The notes under the pieces are model-generated. The model was given only the letters and a program-made list of their open reading frames with translations, was not told where the DNA came from and did no database searches. This document shows, piece after piece, positions 11,509-24,698 of a DNA stretch of 64,000 nucleotides. Source of the DNA: Blakeslea trispora. Taxonomy: Eukaryota; Mucoromycota; Mucoromycetes; Mucorales; Choanephoraceae. Location: positions 186,001 to 250,000 of the forward strand of contig JAIWNE010000002.1 in the NCBI GenBank assembly GCA_025331445.1, written 5' to 3'. Numbering within the stretch: the first letter of the stretch is position 1; each line of letters begins with the position of its first letter. The translations under genes were made by a program, and so were the position numbers.

Positions 11509-12429
11509 ATGGCATCCCGTCCTTACATGGAACATGAACTATTAGCCGAGATATTCGAATCAGTTCCTGAACATGGACTCAATGATCTTTATCAGCTATC
11601 AAACACATTATCTTATAAATGCATAGAAGGCATAGCAGATCGATTGACTGTAGCCTATCCCGAAAAAAGACGAGAGATTGAAGCGGTAAACTAACTAAAA
11701 GACACGACACCACTGGATTGATCATGAAAGAAATAAAGGCATTAGAGAAATATGAAATAAGTGTAGAGAAAGAACTGGATACGAGTTTCAATACATTACA
11801 ACAATATGCTTCTCAGGTTGTTTGGCATATTCCTTCTACACTGGATATTCAACTGGATCATTATAAAGTATAGATCCTTTTAGTCTTAATCTGATTAAAT
11901 ACTCACATCAGTCTTCTATTAAGCAACTGGCCATGAAAGATACAGAGGAGATCAATCAACAGTTGGATCAATTAAGGCAAAAGATATTAACAGTAGGACA
12001 TCAGTTAACTCATCTGTGTACATAGACTGACTGATGGGTTTCTTTTAGCAAAAGAAATTGAAATCAGTATTGCAGTATGAAAATGAGAAATTGATACGAC
12101 AAAATAAAGAGTTGGATGATAACCTTCAATCACTTGCTTTTATGTCCAACATACCTAAACATGAACAAGGTACAGTTGATTCAGACACACAAGAGACTTC
12201 ACTAACCATACATTACTATAAAGTGCCTGATCCCATTAAGGATTCAACATTTATCAAAGATCAATTGGATATCATGACAGCCGATATGACTAAATTAACA
12301 CTGGCATTAGACAAACAAAAAACAACGGGCCAAACACATCTCTCTTCTGAAATGGAACAAACAGAACGTGTACGTGCTAAAATTGATGCTAAAATTGATG
12401 CTCTATTAGACCAAACAAGAGAAGAGTAA
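11509..12429 (+). CDS. mis12: MIS12/MTW1-like kinetochore protein
   Basis: Exons 11509-11685, 11739-11867, 11912-11992, 12049-12429; 768 nt, 255 aa, all junctions phase 0. MIS12 is a subunit of the complex linking centromeric chromatin to the microtubule-binding outer kinetochore. The N-terminal head has the family layout: a helical pair after FESVPEHGLNDLYQLSNTL, then EKELDTSFNTLQQYA and VVWHIPSTL, matching the FDxFE...LRNIFxIP region of Mis12. The rest is a long coiled coil with heptad-like Leu/Ile spacing. Length fits the family. Sequence identity is low, as usual for kinetochore proteins, so the name rests on pattern rather than close similarity. Donor and acceptor of introns 1 and 3 are the only pairs that keep the frame. 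Confidence 0.68.
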
Positions 12430-12508
12430 TAACATTTATATTTTATTATTATGATTATCTTGAAATATAATATGGATCTCCTCCTCCTTCTCTCTCTTTT
12501 ATTTTATT

Positions 12509-13105
12509 TTAAACCTTTTTGCTTGTCTTTGTATTGCCAATAAGTGATTTATGAATATGAGGAAGTACACCACCACCTGCAATAGTAGCTTTGATAAGTG
12601 CATCTAATTCTTCATCACCTCGAATGGCAAGTTGCAAATGTCTGGGAGTGATACGTTTTACTTTAAGGTCCTTTGTGGCATTACCGGCTAATTCAAGTAC
12701 TTCTGCTGTAAGATATTCGAGAATAGCAGCTGTATAGACGGCAGCTTTAGCACCCACACGTGCATTACTATGACCTTTTGATTTCAAATAACGATGGATA
12801 CGACCTACAGGAAACTTTTTTTTTTAAAAAAAAAACGCGATAGCATGAGTTGGTGATTTTTTTTCTTCTTTTTTCTTTTTTTTTTTTTACTTTACTTGAA
12901 GACCGGATCGAGCTGATTGAGACACAGTACGGGCATTTTCCTTAGCATCTTGTTTAATGGTGGTGTTGGATGTAGTGTCGGCCTAGATGAAGAAGAAAGA
13001 AAAAAAAGTTTAGTTTTCTCTCTTTATTAAGAAAAAAGAAAAAGAGCAGAAAGAGAGAGAGAGAGAGAGTAAGGGAAAGAAAAGAGGGATGTTGTTATTT
13101 ACCAT
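12509..13105 (-). CDS. htz1: histone variant H2A.Z
   Basis: Exons 13105-13103 (the ATG alone), 12982-12896 and 12814-12509; 131 aa. The histone fold is textbook H2[52 protein letters not shown], then [17 protein letters not shown]2A.Z replaces H2A at promoter-flanking nucleosomes and near centromeres and is loaded by SWR1-type remodellers. The tail is odd: residues 2-30 are rich in Thr, Ser, Asn and Gln with only two Lys, whereas H2A.Z tails usually carry several Gly-Lys acetylation sites. A second intron sits directly before FPVGR. Gene tails with the convergent MIS12-like gene are only 79 bp apart. Confidence 0.93.
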
Positions 13106-13884
13106 AGTAAGAGTATTCTCACTTGTAATAGTTTAGAAGAAGAAAAAGGAAAAAAGTGTATCGGAAACTAGAATTACTTTGCAAGAAAAAAAAGAAAAAA
13201 GAAAATTACTTTTGGAAGAGAAATAAGAGAAAATTTGGCAGCCACAGTGGGCTCCTTTTTTTTTTTTTTTAATTACTGTGTTGACATAAAATAGCCTTTT
13301 TTTTTTTTTTTTTAATTCTATTGTTTCCCGTTTTTTTTTTTTTATAATAGCTTTTTTATTCAATGATGTAGTTATTTTAAAAAAAGAAAATTATTCCCAT
13401 TCTTCAAAGCAGCATATTCTTTCAATTCGTCTATTTATTTAAGGAATGGCGTAAAATAGCCTTTTTATATGGCCTTGAATTTATTCTTTTTTTTTTTGAT
13501 GATAACTATTGCTTACAAAAGAAAAAAAAAAAGGATTTCAATAACAATAATAATAAAAAATGGTTTTCTCTTTCCAAGTTAATTCTTTTTTTTTAAAAGA
13601 AATTAACATTCACTTTGTTGAAACACATGCATAAGAGGTTGCTCATGAGAACAGTAAAAAAAAAAAGGGAATTTCCTTCTTCTTTCCCTCTTCATAATAT
13701 GTGGCTTAGTTCTCTACGCCAATCAATGGCTCCACTTGAAAATTTTTGACTCTCAAAAAAAAAAAAAAGATCAAATTCTATAGCGAGAGAGGCAATGATA
13801 GCGATCCCTCCTCTTTCACTCTTTATTTGTAAAGTAGATTACTTGCCATCTTGAGAATGTTCACTAAAAAAAATCTAGATCACC
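13106..13884. promoter_or_regulatory. divergent upstream region of H2A.Z and eL30
   Basis: A 779-bp non-coding stretch between the H2A.Z start and the ribosomal protein start, full of T and A runs. The motif AAAATAGCCTTTTT occurs twice (about 13287 and 13452). I saw no other gene in it. Transcription factor sites were not assigned. Confidence 0.45.
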
Positions 13885-14211
13885 ATGGCTCCTGCTACCA
13901 AGTCCAAGAAGAACGCTGAATCCATCAACTCTCGTCTTCAACTTGTCACCAAGTCCGGCAAGTACACTCTCGGTTACAAGACCACCTTGAAGACCATCCG
14001 TCAAGGTAAGGCCAAGTTGGTCATCATTGCCGGTAACTGTCCTCCTCTCCGCAAGTCTGAAATCGAATACTACGCCATGTTGTCCAAGACTGGTGTCCAC
14101 CACTACAACGGTAACAACATTGACCTTGGTACTGCCTGTGGTAAGCTCTTCCGTACCAGTGTTCTCTCCATCACTGATGCTGGTGACTCTGATATCTTGA
14201 CTGCTCAATAA
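13885..14211 (+). CDS. rpl30: 60S ribosomal protein eL30
   Basis: A single uninterrupted frame of 108 aa covering the whole eL30 protein: [43 protein letters not shown], then [15 protein letters not shown] and DSDIL at the end. It belongs to the large ribosomal subunit, and in yeast it also binds its own transcript. Codon choice is strongly biased to C-ending codons (AAG, GTC, ACC), as in highly expressed genes and unlike most neighbours. The CACC before the ATG is a good start context. No intron in the coding part, unlike most genes around it. Confidence 0.96.
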   Translation: MAPATKSKKNAESINSRLQLVTKSGKYTLGYKTTLKTIRQGKAKLVIIAGNCPPLRKSEIEYYAMLSKTGVHHYNGNNIDLGTACGKLFRTSVLSITDAGDSDILTAQ

Positions 14212-14578
14212 ATAACATCCCCTCCTCTCATTTTAAAGTGATTGGATTGTTATTGTTATCAAATGTTAAATGTTGTAAAAAAAAGAGCAATCAAGTACAA
14301 ATGATTACATAGACTATATTGAGAAAGAAGACCCTCTCCTTTCATCCTACATTATTCTGTCTTACTATGAGAGCTTATCATCGTTGTGTACACACAAGTC
14401 GCTTTAGTCATGACAAAATTAAATGTATAACTATAAGCTTTCATTTCTTTTTTATTATTATGAGGGAAAACAAGTCTATAATTGATGGGATGAAGCTTGT
14501 TTAATCCGTAAGCTTCTTTTATCGTCAAGAATAAACAAATCAATAAATCAATAAAAAAAAAGGAGGCCCTGATTTTCT

Positions 14579-17500
14579 TTATACAAGTGTTGTATTTACA
14601 AATAAAAAAGTATGGTTTCTTTCGAGCAAATCAGAAATCACCTTTTGTGTATCTTCATTGACTTGACAAAGGACTTTGCTCCAATGGGCATCATCAACCT
14701 GATGACGAAATCCACTTACAATCTACATGGAGAAATAAATGAGCAAGAAATAGTATATAGTTTTACAAGAACACTTTACATCAGAAAATGCGTTGGTCAA
14801 TTCAATGGAAGGATTTTTAACAGAAGCGATAGCTGTCCACAATAACTCAAGTTCCTTGATATTAAAGGTTAGCTAACAAAATAAACAAAGATGACATCAC
14901 TTACATCTTGTACGTCCTGCGCATTAAACTTGATCATGGCACACAGACCTTGGAAGGAGTTATCTTTTTCCTCGCCATCTCGGACCGACATGGATTTCTT
15001 TAGCCAAGGTCTGACAAACATATTCAAATGGCTAGCTACATAACGAGGAGAAGCAAGACCCAGCCTTCCTAATGCAACCATCGCATTCTCTTTTACAGAG
15101 GCAGGTGATTGAGGGTGAGTCAAGAAGGGAATACAGACCTTAAGAAGACCAAAAGCATAGGGATGAGCTTCATTGCCCCAACGCATCACTATTTCGCCAA
15201 GTGCCCATAGTGCATTATTATAGACAGAGATAGACAACAGGTAATCTTGATGATGAAGAAGGATATCCATCATTTCAACAATGAGGTCATGTAAACAAGG
15301 TACAAGCACATTAAAGCTAGCTATAGCAATATCGCCTATTAAAACAAAGGTAGCTTGAAGCACTTCTGATACGGGATCCTAAAAATAAGTTTATTAATAA
15401 ACAAAATGCACACATGAAAACAATGTGGAAATCAAAAATGTGTGACTCACATGAATACACTGTCTTAACAAGACAAGCAAAGGAGAATTCGTTTTTGTAA
15501 TCAACGGTTCTATTTTGGGGCCTAGTCCACGTACGATACCTGACACTAAACCGAGTGCAGTGATAAGGAATTCAACATTGGGTGGCATCATCTTGTCTGG
15601 ATACTGATCTGCCAAAACTTGTTCTTGTAAAGTAGATGATATTAATTTGATACACCTTGAAAGAACAGGTTCAACATGTTGAATAAATCCAGGACCAAGT
15701 GCAGTTGTGATATTAGATAGACACTAGTAAAGAATAAAGTGTCATTATTCACTAAACATCAATCATCATAGAGGAGAGCTTACCTCTAGTAATGGAAATA
15801 GATCTGTGTCTTTGTCAGATAATGTATTCCATTTCTTGATCAAGGGTGGCATCAACAAACAGATATTCTCGGGTCGATTAAGCTCATTTCCAACAGCCAT
15901 GGCAAATGTACCTAGAGCATCATAAAGCCTTGAACGATTCTTGCGTCCATAGAGACTGGAGGCATTGTTGAGATAGTGGAGAATAGGACGAATATAAGGT
16001 ACTAATCTAAAAGAAGCATGTTCTTCTAGAATAATAAAAGCAGTACATGCCGCTTCTTGTACTCGTTTGTCTGTGTCCAGCAACCGAAATAGTAAGGCAG
16101 AAAGCACGGGTTCAAAGAAGAGTTTGCGATTTTGTTCATCTTTGTCGTACTGATGAACTAACCAATCAGAGAACCGACTGATAGCCCAACAAGAAATAGA
16201 GCGTACTAAAGACTAAAATAAAGTTTAGAATGAGAGAGAAAGAAAAGGAGAAGGTGGGGGGAAAAAGGCAACAATAACAAACCTTACTGTCTTGCATTGA
16301 ATGTAACAGATAAGGTATCAGCTTATGTAAAGCTTGACCTAGAATCCGTATACCCCCTATATTTTTTTTTGTTTTATTTTTTTTTTAAGCTGATGAGCAT
16401 ATAATGAAAAAAAGGAAGAAAAAGTTTGTTTATGAGAATACATACATGTATCATGTATGTTCTTATATCTTATTTACCTTCTGCAGTTGCGCCTATGGCC
16501 AAGATACCACTCTCACGTATTAACCATGATGGATTGAGTAACACATGATTTGTTAGGTAGTCAAGTACACAAGCAACGAAATCATCTTGAAAGGCAACAG
16601 ACAAAGCATCTAAAGTGGCTGCACTGCATTTCCGTAACGAGTCTTGTGAATAAAAATCATCATCATCAGAATCATCTTGTTGAGAAAAAGAAGCTTCACT
16701 CTGACAGAAAGAAGTGGCATCTGAGTCATCATCGTCATCTTCTTCTTCAAGATCACTCAGTTCTTGTCGTATAGGCATTTTATGATGCTGGGTATGTTTG
16801 GACTGAAAGTCTTGGTTGATTTGATAATGTGGGTATTGGATGCTATCCTCTATTTCAAACAGTTCTAAATCGGAATAGGTCATTAATGAAAGAAGGCGTT
16901 CTGCTATCTCTGGCAAAAGATGCGTCACTGTGGATTGGTAGTAACCACTGTGAGCATATTGGGTCCAGAAGTCACAAGCAACCAACGCAACATCTTTGTC
17001 ATTGTTGGACAGAGCATGGATCATGTAGTGCGCTGTCTGATCAAAATAAGGTTCGAGTTTTTCTGGAAAGACCTCGAGCAAATGTGTCAGAATACGACCT
17101 AACTCGAGTGATACACGAGGATGTGTGTCAGATAAGCATTGGTAAAGGTTTGCTAAAATAAGGTCGAGTTGTTGGACAAAGGACACAGGCTTTAGTGATA
17201 CAAATTGGCTTGTTGCATTCAAGGCTTGAACGCGAAGACGCGCATCGGGACTAGAGTAAAACTGGATTAATTTGTGCAGTAGTGCAGCCAACGGTCGAAC
17301 TCCGTCTATTTCCTGATCGAGCTCTGGTGCTACATCTTCACACATTATGTAAATGGTATCAAAAGCCATCTAAACAACAACGCCATGTTTGTTGCATATT
17401 AGTTATCTCTCTCTCTCTCTAGAATCATACAATTCTTCTTTACCTCTATCATAGTTGGATGAGGGCTATCTAATCTTTCAATCAAAAGAGGTATAATTTC

Positions 17501-17976
17501 GGGCCATTGATTCAATTGTCCTTTCTGCACAATGATAGCTATTAAGCCAGATACTATCTTGCCTATGTCTGAATCAGGTTGATGAAGCATATCAATGCAG
17601 CATTGCTTGATGTAATCGAGAACTGTACAGGGTATCATATTAAAGTTGTTTTTAAGATTGTTTCTCAGTTGTATGCCGGCAGATTTGCAGAGATGAAGGC
17701 TTTTTGGAGTCAATTTGGTGACTATATAGATCAAATAGGCATTGTAATCTGGGTATTGATTGAAAAGGCATAATCGCTATGATCGTCAATGAAGAACAAC
17801 ACACAATTGAAACAGGTAAGTCAAAGCTCATTCAAAAAAAAAGCAAAGGGGGGGGAAGGAGTGAATATGTCATTTACTTGATTCACTAGTGCCTGATCTC
17901 GATAATTAGGGTCTGAGGCATCGCTCAGTATCAGCAAGAGCTCTCGTAATCCTTGTTGTTGTGGTTGCCATTCCAT
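14579..17976 (-). CDS. kap104: transportin (karyopherin beta-2 / Kap104-like) nuclear import receptor
   Basis: Nine exons: 17976-17878, 17776-17444, 17369-16478, 16356-16283, 16212-15784, 15723-15451, 15378-14905, 14872-14780, 14722-14579; 2811 nt, 936 aa, all phases consistent. HEAT repeats run through the whole protein. The N-terminal NQYPDYNAYLIYIVTKL, the DVALVACDFW region and the C-terminal NNALWALGEIVMRWG and ENAMVALGRLG blocks match transportin. Transportin carries RNA-binding proteins with PY-type signals into the nucleus under RanGTP control. The acidic loop expected in repeat 8 is present (DLEEEDDDDDSD and a second Asp run, about residues 360-400). The last exon is the least certain part. 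Confidence 0.9.
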
Positions 17977-20900
17977 TATTATCTAATTAAAACAAAGGGT
18001 TGAGGAGTAGAGGAATATAAAGAAAGAGAAAGAAAAACAAAATAAAAAGCTTAACAAGCTATAGGCGACAAAATAGCAAAGGAAAAGAAATAGAATGAAA
18101 AAGTCTATCTAACGACTTTTTCTTTTTTTTTTTATATAGGACATAGCGGAGTTATAACTCAAAGGAAACCATTGTAAGCATTGAAAGACTATGCTTGAGA
18201 ATTATTTCTTCTCTCCCCAAAAAAAAAAAAAGAAAATTAGGATTAGACCAAGGAGTTTAATGTCATGCTAACTCTATGATGCGGTCTTTGTGTCTAAGCG
18301 AAATTTAAGGTGTAGATTTAAGCTATAGATTTTTTTTTTTTTTTGCTTTAAGCGTAAGGAAAATACCATAACTGGTTTTTTGTGTCATTTGGGTCTCATT
18401 CAGTAAAGTTGTTACTCGATTTAAATTGAACACTTAATAAATGTCATAAGTATGACTTTCACGATGTTGCCGGACTTCAAAGTTATATATACTTTTTTCA
18501 GGCTTTCCTATAAGCTTATCATATGATGATTCACCTATCACAAGATATTTCAGTCAATGTGGTCAACATGGAAGGAAATGTTTTTGAGAACACTAGAGAA
18601 CAAATTCGTCTTCCCGTCGTGAAACACCAAAGTCAAATTTGGGTAAGAGCAACCAAGTCTTCAAATTTAGACTTGCGTTACTATCAAGAGAAAAGCGCTT
18701 TTTTACACGCCACTTGGAGAACAATGAAAGACTTGACATAAACGAATGTAGTTTGAGTTTTAAGGAGATGAGAGCGACAAAAAAAAAAGGAGATGTTGAG
18801 ATTACCTATTCTGTTGATTTCTTCTAGACTTTGGTCATATTTGTTCACCCTTAGTAGTGAATTGGTATTTGCAGCACATGAGTGGATAATCTCCCTGAAT
18901 CCCATTTTCATTGTTTCACAGAAACATCTCTACAAAGAGGATAAATGATGCTTGCAGGAATCATTTCTTTTATGACTGTATGGTTTGTTTGTTACAGCAA
19001 AAGAAATTTGCTTCAGCCATCATGTTGGGCCACTAATAGGAGACATCCAGGAGAAGAGCGAATGTAGAATCTGGAATTCATCGTGTCAAAACCGATCCTT
19101 ATTATCATGCTAATATCTGTGTAGCTTGAATTTTTGCCTTTTTAAGTGAAACTTTTCACTATTTTGGCTTTTTTTTTTTGCTTTTCTTTTAGGATACAAG
19201 ATTGCTCACACAAAAAGTAGAAAGGTGCTCGATTCCTCATCTCTGTGTATTCACCTTATTTGTTTAATAAACTGTCTGTCTTTTTTTTTATATATGGCAA
19301 ACGTTGGCTTTTTTCTTCTTTTGTCAAGTCTTTCATTCTTTACGTAAAGAGGGGGGAGGGATGACATGTTGACATTCATACAGATGGATGAGTGGTTGAT
19401 AACATTTATTGTATAGAAAGCAAGACAAATCACGATTATTCATTTTCTAGAGAAATCGATTTTGACTAATCAGGGCTTTGATGATGGTAAATGTATACGC
19501 CATCTGTGCAACACTTGTCAAAGAGCTCTCAGTTCAATCGGGTGCCAGTATGAAGACCTCCCGTCTCATTGCGTTTCATCTTGTCTCAAAAAAAAAATCA
19601 TACCGGAGTCCAAAAAAGTAGGTATTTTTTGAATTACTTGGGTAAAATCATAAAATACCTCAGGTAATTGAGGGTATCTGTCTCAAGCTGATGAGACGTC
19701 CTCTATCTTTAGAATCAACCAATAATTTTTATTGATTCGTTTGTTATTTTTTGATCCATTGTACTTTTTTTTATTTTGTGAAAAGTGAACATAATTTTTG
19801 CTCCAATGTTCGATATTTGGTAGAAAAACCAGTATCAAAGCAAGTCTTAGCAATGTCTATTTTTTTCTGTCAATTTTCATTTTTAACACCTCTTCCTATT
19901 TATAAGAGATAGATCCGTAACCAAACCAAAGTACAAAAACTATAGAAAACGCAATGTCACGCAAGAAGAACCCTTTTTTTTATATTTTGTGTTGTTTTGA
20001 GAGAAACAGAATGGATTCGGCTTCTTGATTTGATGCAAGAAAGTATAGACCAGGTTATCTTCCTGAGAATTTATTAGTCAGCAAAGATTGTATAAAGGGG
20101 CTTATTCTATAAAATACCCGATCTCAGAATGCATCCTGTGTTTATTCATTGTTTTACAATAGAGGTCATATATAGCCTTCTAGAGTTATATCCACATATT
20201 ATGAAATGTAGTACCAAAATTTACTGGTTTTCTTGATAAATCTCAACATCACGATTCCACTTAAATTTCCACCCGATCTGTCCTTTTATGACGATAGTTT
20301 TAACATTGAATGATTTCAATCATCCTTTTTCATCGCTGCCAATATAAGAAAGAAAAACCTTGATTGATTTATTGGATTTTACTATTTAAGGCAGAATGCA
20401 AATGTCAAATGTACTTTTTGTATTAAAGAGAAAACAAGCTGCTTGTTGTATTAAACATCGTCAATATTGAACACCATCGATTCATCACTCCTTTTTGGCC
20501 CCCTTTTTTTCTTTTACATAGATCATGTTCAAGAAACAGAAACGAGAAGATTGTTTTAACATTTGAACTTTTAGGGTTGTGCTACAGCTGAGCTTTTTTG
20601 GATTACATTGGCCTTTAATCCGCGCTTTATCTTGATGCATCTGTGATCTAGATACCTAATTACGTTTTCAATATAACTATATGATGATTGTAATTCAAGA
20701 CCCAGAAACTATTTTACGATTGTCGGTACAAAGTTAGAATGATAAGCAGTGATACAAACAATATGATACTTGTGAGTCTTAATAACAATAGACAGTTGCA
20801 AATCATACAATATTCGCAACATCGACGATTATGAGATGTTTGCACTGACGAAACCTAATCTCTTATTCACGAGTGAAAGCTAGTGGTCTGTGTCCTGATG

Positions 20901-23900
20901 CTTCTTTTTCTCTTCTTTATTTAAGGTTTTGATAAGTTTTATTTTCTTTAAAAAGAAAAGCTGCAACTTCAATCGATCGTATTTTATTGATCACAAATTA
21001 AAGAAAAGACAGGAAGGTTGTGCTCTGTTTCATAAAAAGTTACTAAAGGCGATCGATTGATTCAGCACTACAAATAATCTGAATGAATCATATTAACCAT
21101 ACCAAATGTTTGTAGCTTCAAACAACAGACTAGTCCTGATGCTTATGTCTACGTACTTACTGTGTAAGTGTACGCCTTGTGCATCTATTATATGCATACA
21201 TATATGTTCTCCATATGCGGTTTTTACAGTTGCGTATCAAACATTAAGTAACTTGAAATTGAGAAAAGAAACAACGCCCTGAAATAAGGCAAGTATAGAA
21301 AGAGGCATAAAAAGGAAACAGCTTCGATCTAGCGTATGGTATATTGCTGAAAAATATCTTTTTTCTTCAGGCCAAGACATCCGTTTATTTTCTTAAATCT
21401 GTTTTTATAGGACTATGCGGCTCTTCAGCAATCTACGTCTGCATTAAATCCATTCTGCTGCTTCAAGTTTCTACAAAGAATGTCTCTGACACTTTTGCGA
21501 ATTACTCAAAAGACACAAAAGGAAACGAAAAGTGTTTGACAAAGCTGCCAGCGGCGCTAGAAGATAGTCTTATTAGAGCAATTATTGTGGTTTTACTTGA
21601 AGATGATACAAACAAAGAAAATAGCAAGCTAAAATCTCGGCAAAAACAAAGTTTTCATATTCACTAAAGATTCCTGAGAATGAACCTTGGTCCTATACAA
21701 AGATAAATGAGCGTACGCAGTAGACTTGCATAAGTTATCTCATATTAGCCCTTTTGTCAAAGACAAACTCTGTTTCTTTCGATGCACAATTTAGGGGAAA
21801 AAAAACTAACAAATAAGTTTCTATTGTAGCAGTTCGTCCTATGTTTTCTTTGTCTAAGACTGCATTTCGTAATGACAGTGGACTGATTACTATATTCTAT
21901 ACGTTCAAACTTTCAACAGCCTTTAAGTAAAACATCTCCAAGCCCTCTTTCATTTGATAAATACAGAAGGGTCCAGACACAACATAAAAGATTGCCATTT
22001 TTTATGTCTTCTTCTTTCTTTTCAAGCATATTCAAGGAAACACATCACTCTCATTCAAACAACTGGTGGTATTAGCATATCAGTATTCCTTTATTGCCTG
22101 GTCTATTGATATCAAGGATAGTTTCCTTACTATAGGCAGCATAAAAGCCTTGTTTATATTTAGTATAATACAAGACAGATATACTAAATCTCATGTTTTG
22201 TAGTCAGCAAACTGAATCTACTAGTGTCAACTCACACGATAATCATTAGCAAATCGTTTTCTCAAGCATCTTTATTTTCGGCTTCTGCTCACCAAGGGGG
22301 AGGGGAGCAAGCAGTCTGATCGATTCAGCTATATTAGGCTTAAGAAAAGACTTGCCTTTAAAGTCTTTGTCAAATGCAATGTAAAGCTAGAAAAAATGAT
22401 TCGATGATGTTTGATCAATCTGCTTAGTTTTCCCATAACATTACTGCAACACAAGAATGGCTTTCTTTTTATATTCTAGTGATACAAGAAACTCAACCAT
22501 TCATACGAGCTAAATACGAGCTTGGCTCGATGGGAGAGGATGATTACAATTGGCTTTTTCTTAGTAGCATGAATGTGAACTAGAAAGAGCCACTATAAGA
22601 TGGCTCATTAAGGTCTGTTTAGTAGACAGTTCAGATACAAGAAAATAAAAAGGCCTAACAGAGCTCAAAAGCAATAATAGCCTATCAATTTAGATGACTA
22701 AAACTAGATCGATAGATGCGCCTATATTGAACATTGAGTTTGTTACATAACATCGGTTGCGATTTCTTACTTTACCTGAATACATTGCTCACATTGAATA
22801 ACAAAGTAATTATGGTTCTCATACATGAATGACGGACTATATCGAATCTGCTTAGACAATTACTATTAAAAAAAATGCCTTTGCTTTTTTTTTCGCTAAA
22901 AAACATTTGTAAAAGATGCACTTGATTTTGATCAACACTATTGCACTATCCTTGAAATCTAGCAAACACGAACAACCAATCTCAAGGGTTGGCTTCAAGA
23001 ATGATAGGAAGTTATCAATGAAGTTTTCAAACTTTTTGTATTAGCAGTGTGCCTGCAGGTTATTTTAGTATTCTAAAGCCATAACGTGTAAGGTATAACT
23101 GCTTCTCATCCTTTTTGTTTTGAGTCATCCTACTTAAAGCAAGAACACAATGTTGGTCATTGTATCCAGAAAATTGAGGAGAAAGAGAAAAGCCACAACA
23201 ACAAAGGCTCTTGAACGCCAATATCGCTTTACGGCGCAGCAAAACACAAAACAGCTTCTTTTCTTAAAAAGAGATTCCAACAGCCATCAAACATGAAACG
23301 CGAGCTCCTCGGTTTTCGAAAACACTGTCAGCACAAAACAAATAATCTACTGTACTGAGTCTATATGTCGTGTGTGTGTTTGTGTGGCTCAGAGAGATTT
23401 AAGGAGCACTTTATATTTGGATAACATGAATAAATCAAGTCTGTTATGTCAATGCTTATTGCCAAAGCCAAGTTCATAACGAGTGTACAGGTCAAGGCAC
23501 AAGAGTCGAGCTTTAAGAGTCTATTAGCAAATTTCCAGTCGAGTGCAACACTTGTATAGACCGTTTCGCAAAGCAGAAACAAACTTCATTAGGCAGTCTA
23601 GTCCCTTGACATATTAAGGATTTCGGTATGATTGCTTTTCCCCTATAATTTGTTTTGAATTAAAACTCTTATTTAAATCGAGCTACAAGAAAGCTATTCA
23701 ACTAAAATAAATAAAAACTAGTATTTATAACAGAATTGGTATCAAGATTTATCTTTGTCTTGTACGCTTCTATTACTACTCGTTTATTGATATGCTTTTT
23801 CTCTCAATCACAAGTCTTTTTTGCCATGTTTAATATCCGGCTGTTGTAGGACGTATTTGAAGGAAGCAAACATATATGTTTGCATGCGCATATTATTGGC

Positions 23901-24698
23901 GTATTTAGTAAGCATGCAAGTAGGGAAATTAGGATCAACTTGTTGCTCGTATCTACAAAAATACATAATGCGATAGTGGTGATTTGTTTAGACCAATGCT
24001 TCTATTTGGAAATTTCAAAATGGTTTCTGTTTCTGGTATTTACTGTATGCAGAAGTTTGCTTGAAACATTAATGTATTAGCTTAAGCTTTAAAGGGGTCA
24101 TCCATCTACTTTTGAGACATATTTTACTAGTATTTTATATTGAGAGGCTATATGAATCAAAAGTAAAGTCAGCTAATGGTTAATCTGGAATTGATTGAAA
24201 TTCAGGTCTTTCATCTTCCCACTCTAAGTAGCTCCTAAGGCGTATCATATAAAGTCCCAAAGTCAAGAAAAGAAAAAGAATGTATGTGACTCTTGATGAT
24301 TACAGCTCTTGAGAAATTTCTGTGTATTCTTATTGTTTATGTTTATAAGTGCGGCAACTCTCTCTTCCTTATCATAAACAAACACAAGAAGCATAGTTTT
24401 TTTTGGAGGGAAAAGCCTGCATAGCTTATTCTTTTTTAGAGCAAACAAATATATTTCTGCATCTTCAAGTATAGAGTTTTAAGGGGAATTTTATATCTAA
24501 TGAGATGGTTTCTATTCCATGACTTGTATATTGTATGAAAGTGTATAAAGATTGGATAAATGAAATGGGTATTTAAAAATGAAGGGATAGAAAGGGAATA
24601 AATACATATGAAGTGTGTATGTGTGTGTGTATATATAGAGTGCATGCTATGGATATATGTACATATAATATCAAGTCAAGTGTTTTTTTTTGGCTCAC
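17977..24698. other. 6.7-kb stretch without a recognisable gene
   Basis: No open frame longer than about 107 codons and none with a recognisable motif. The longest (21344-21667 plus strand) has no codon or motif signature of a real gene. Base composition is AT-rich like the other intergenic parts. A segment near 19553-19585 resembles one near 59922-59953 (a run around CATTGCGT...CATCTTGTCTC), which hints at a dispersed repeat. It may be old transposon debris or non-coding transcription units. Confidence 0.5.

Noticed and set aside
21344..21667. 107-codon open frame inside the large gene-free stretch
   Set aside because: No recognisable domain, no supporting splice structure, and of a length expected by chance in 6.7 kb.
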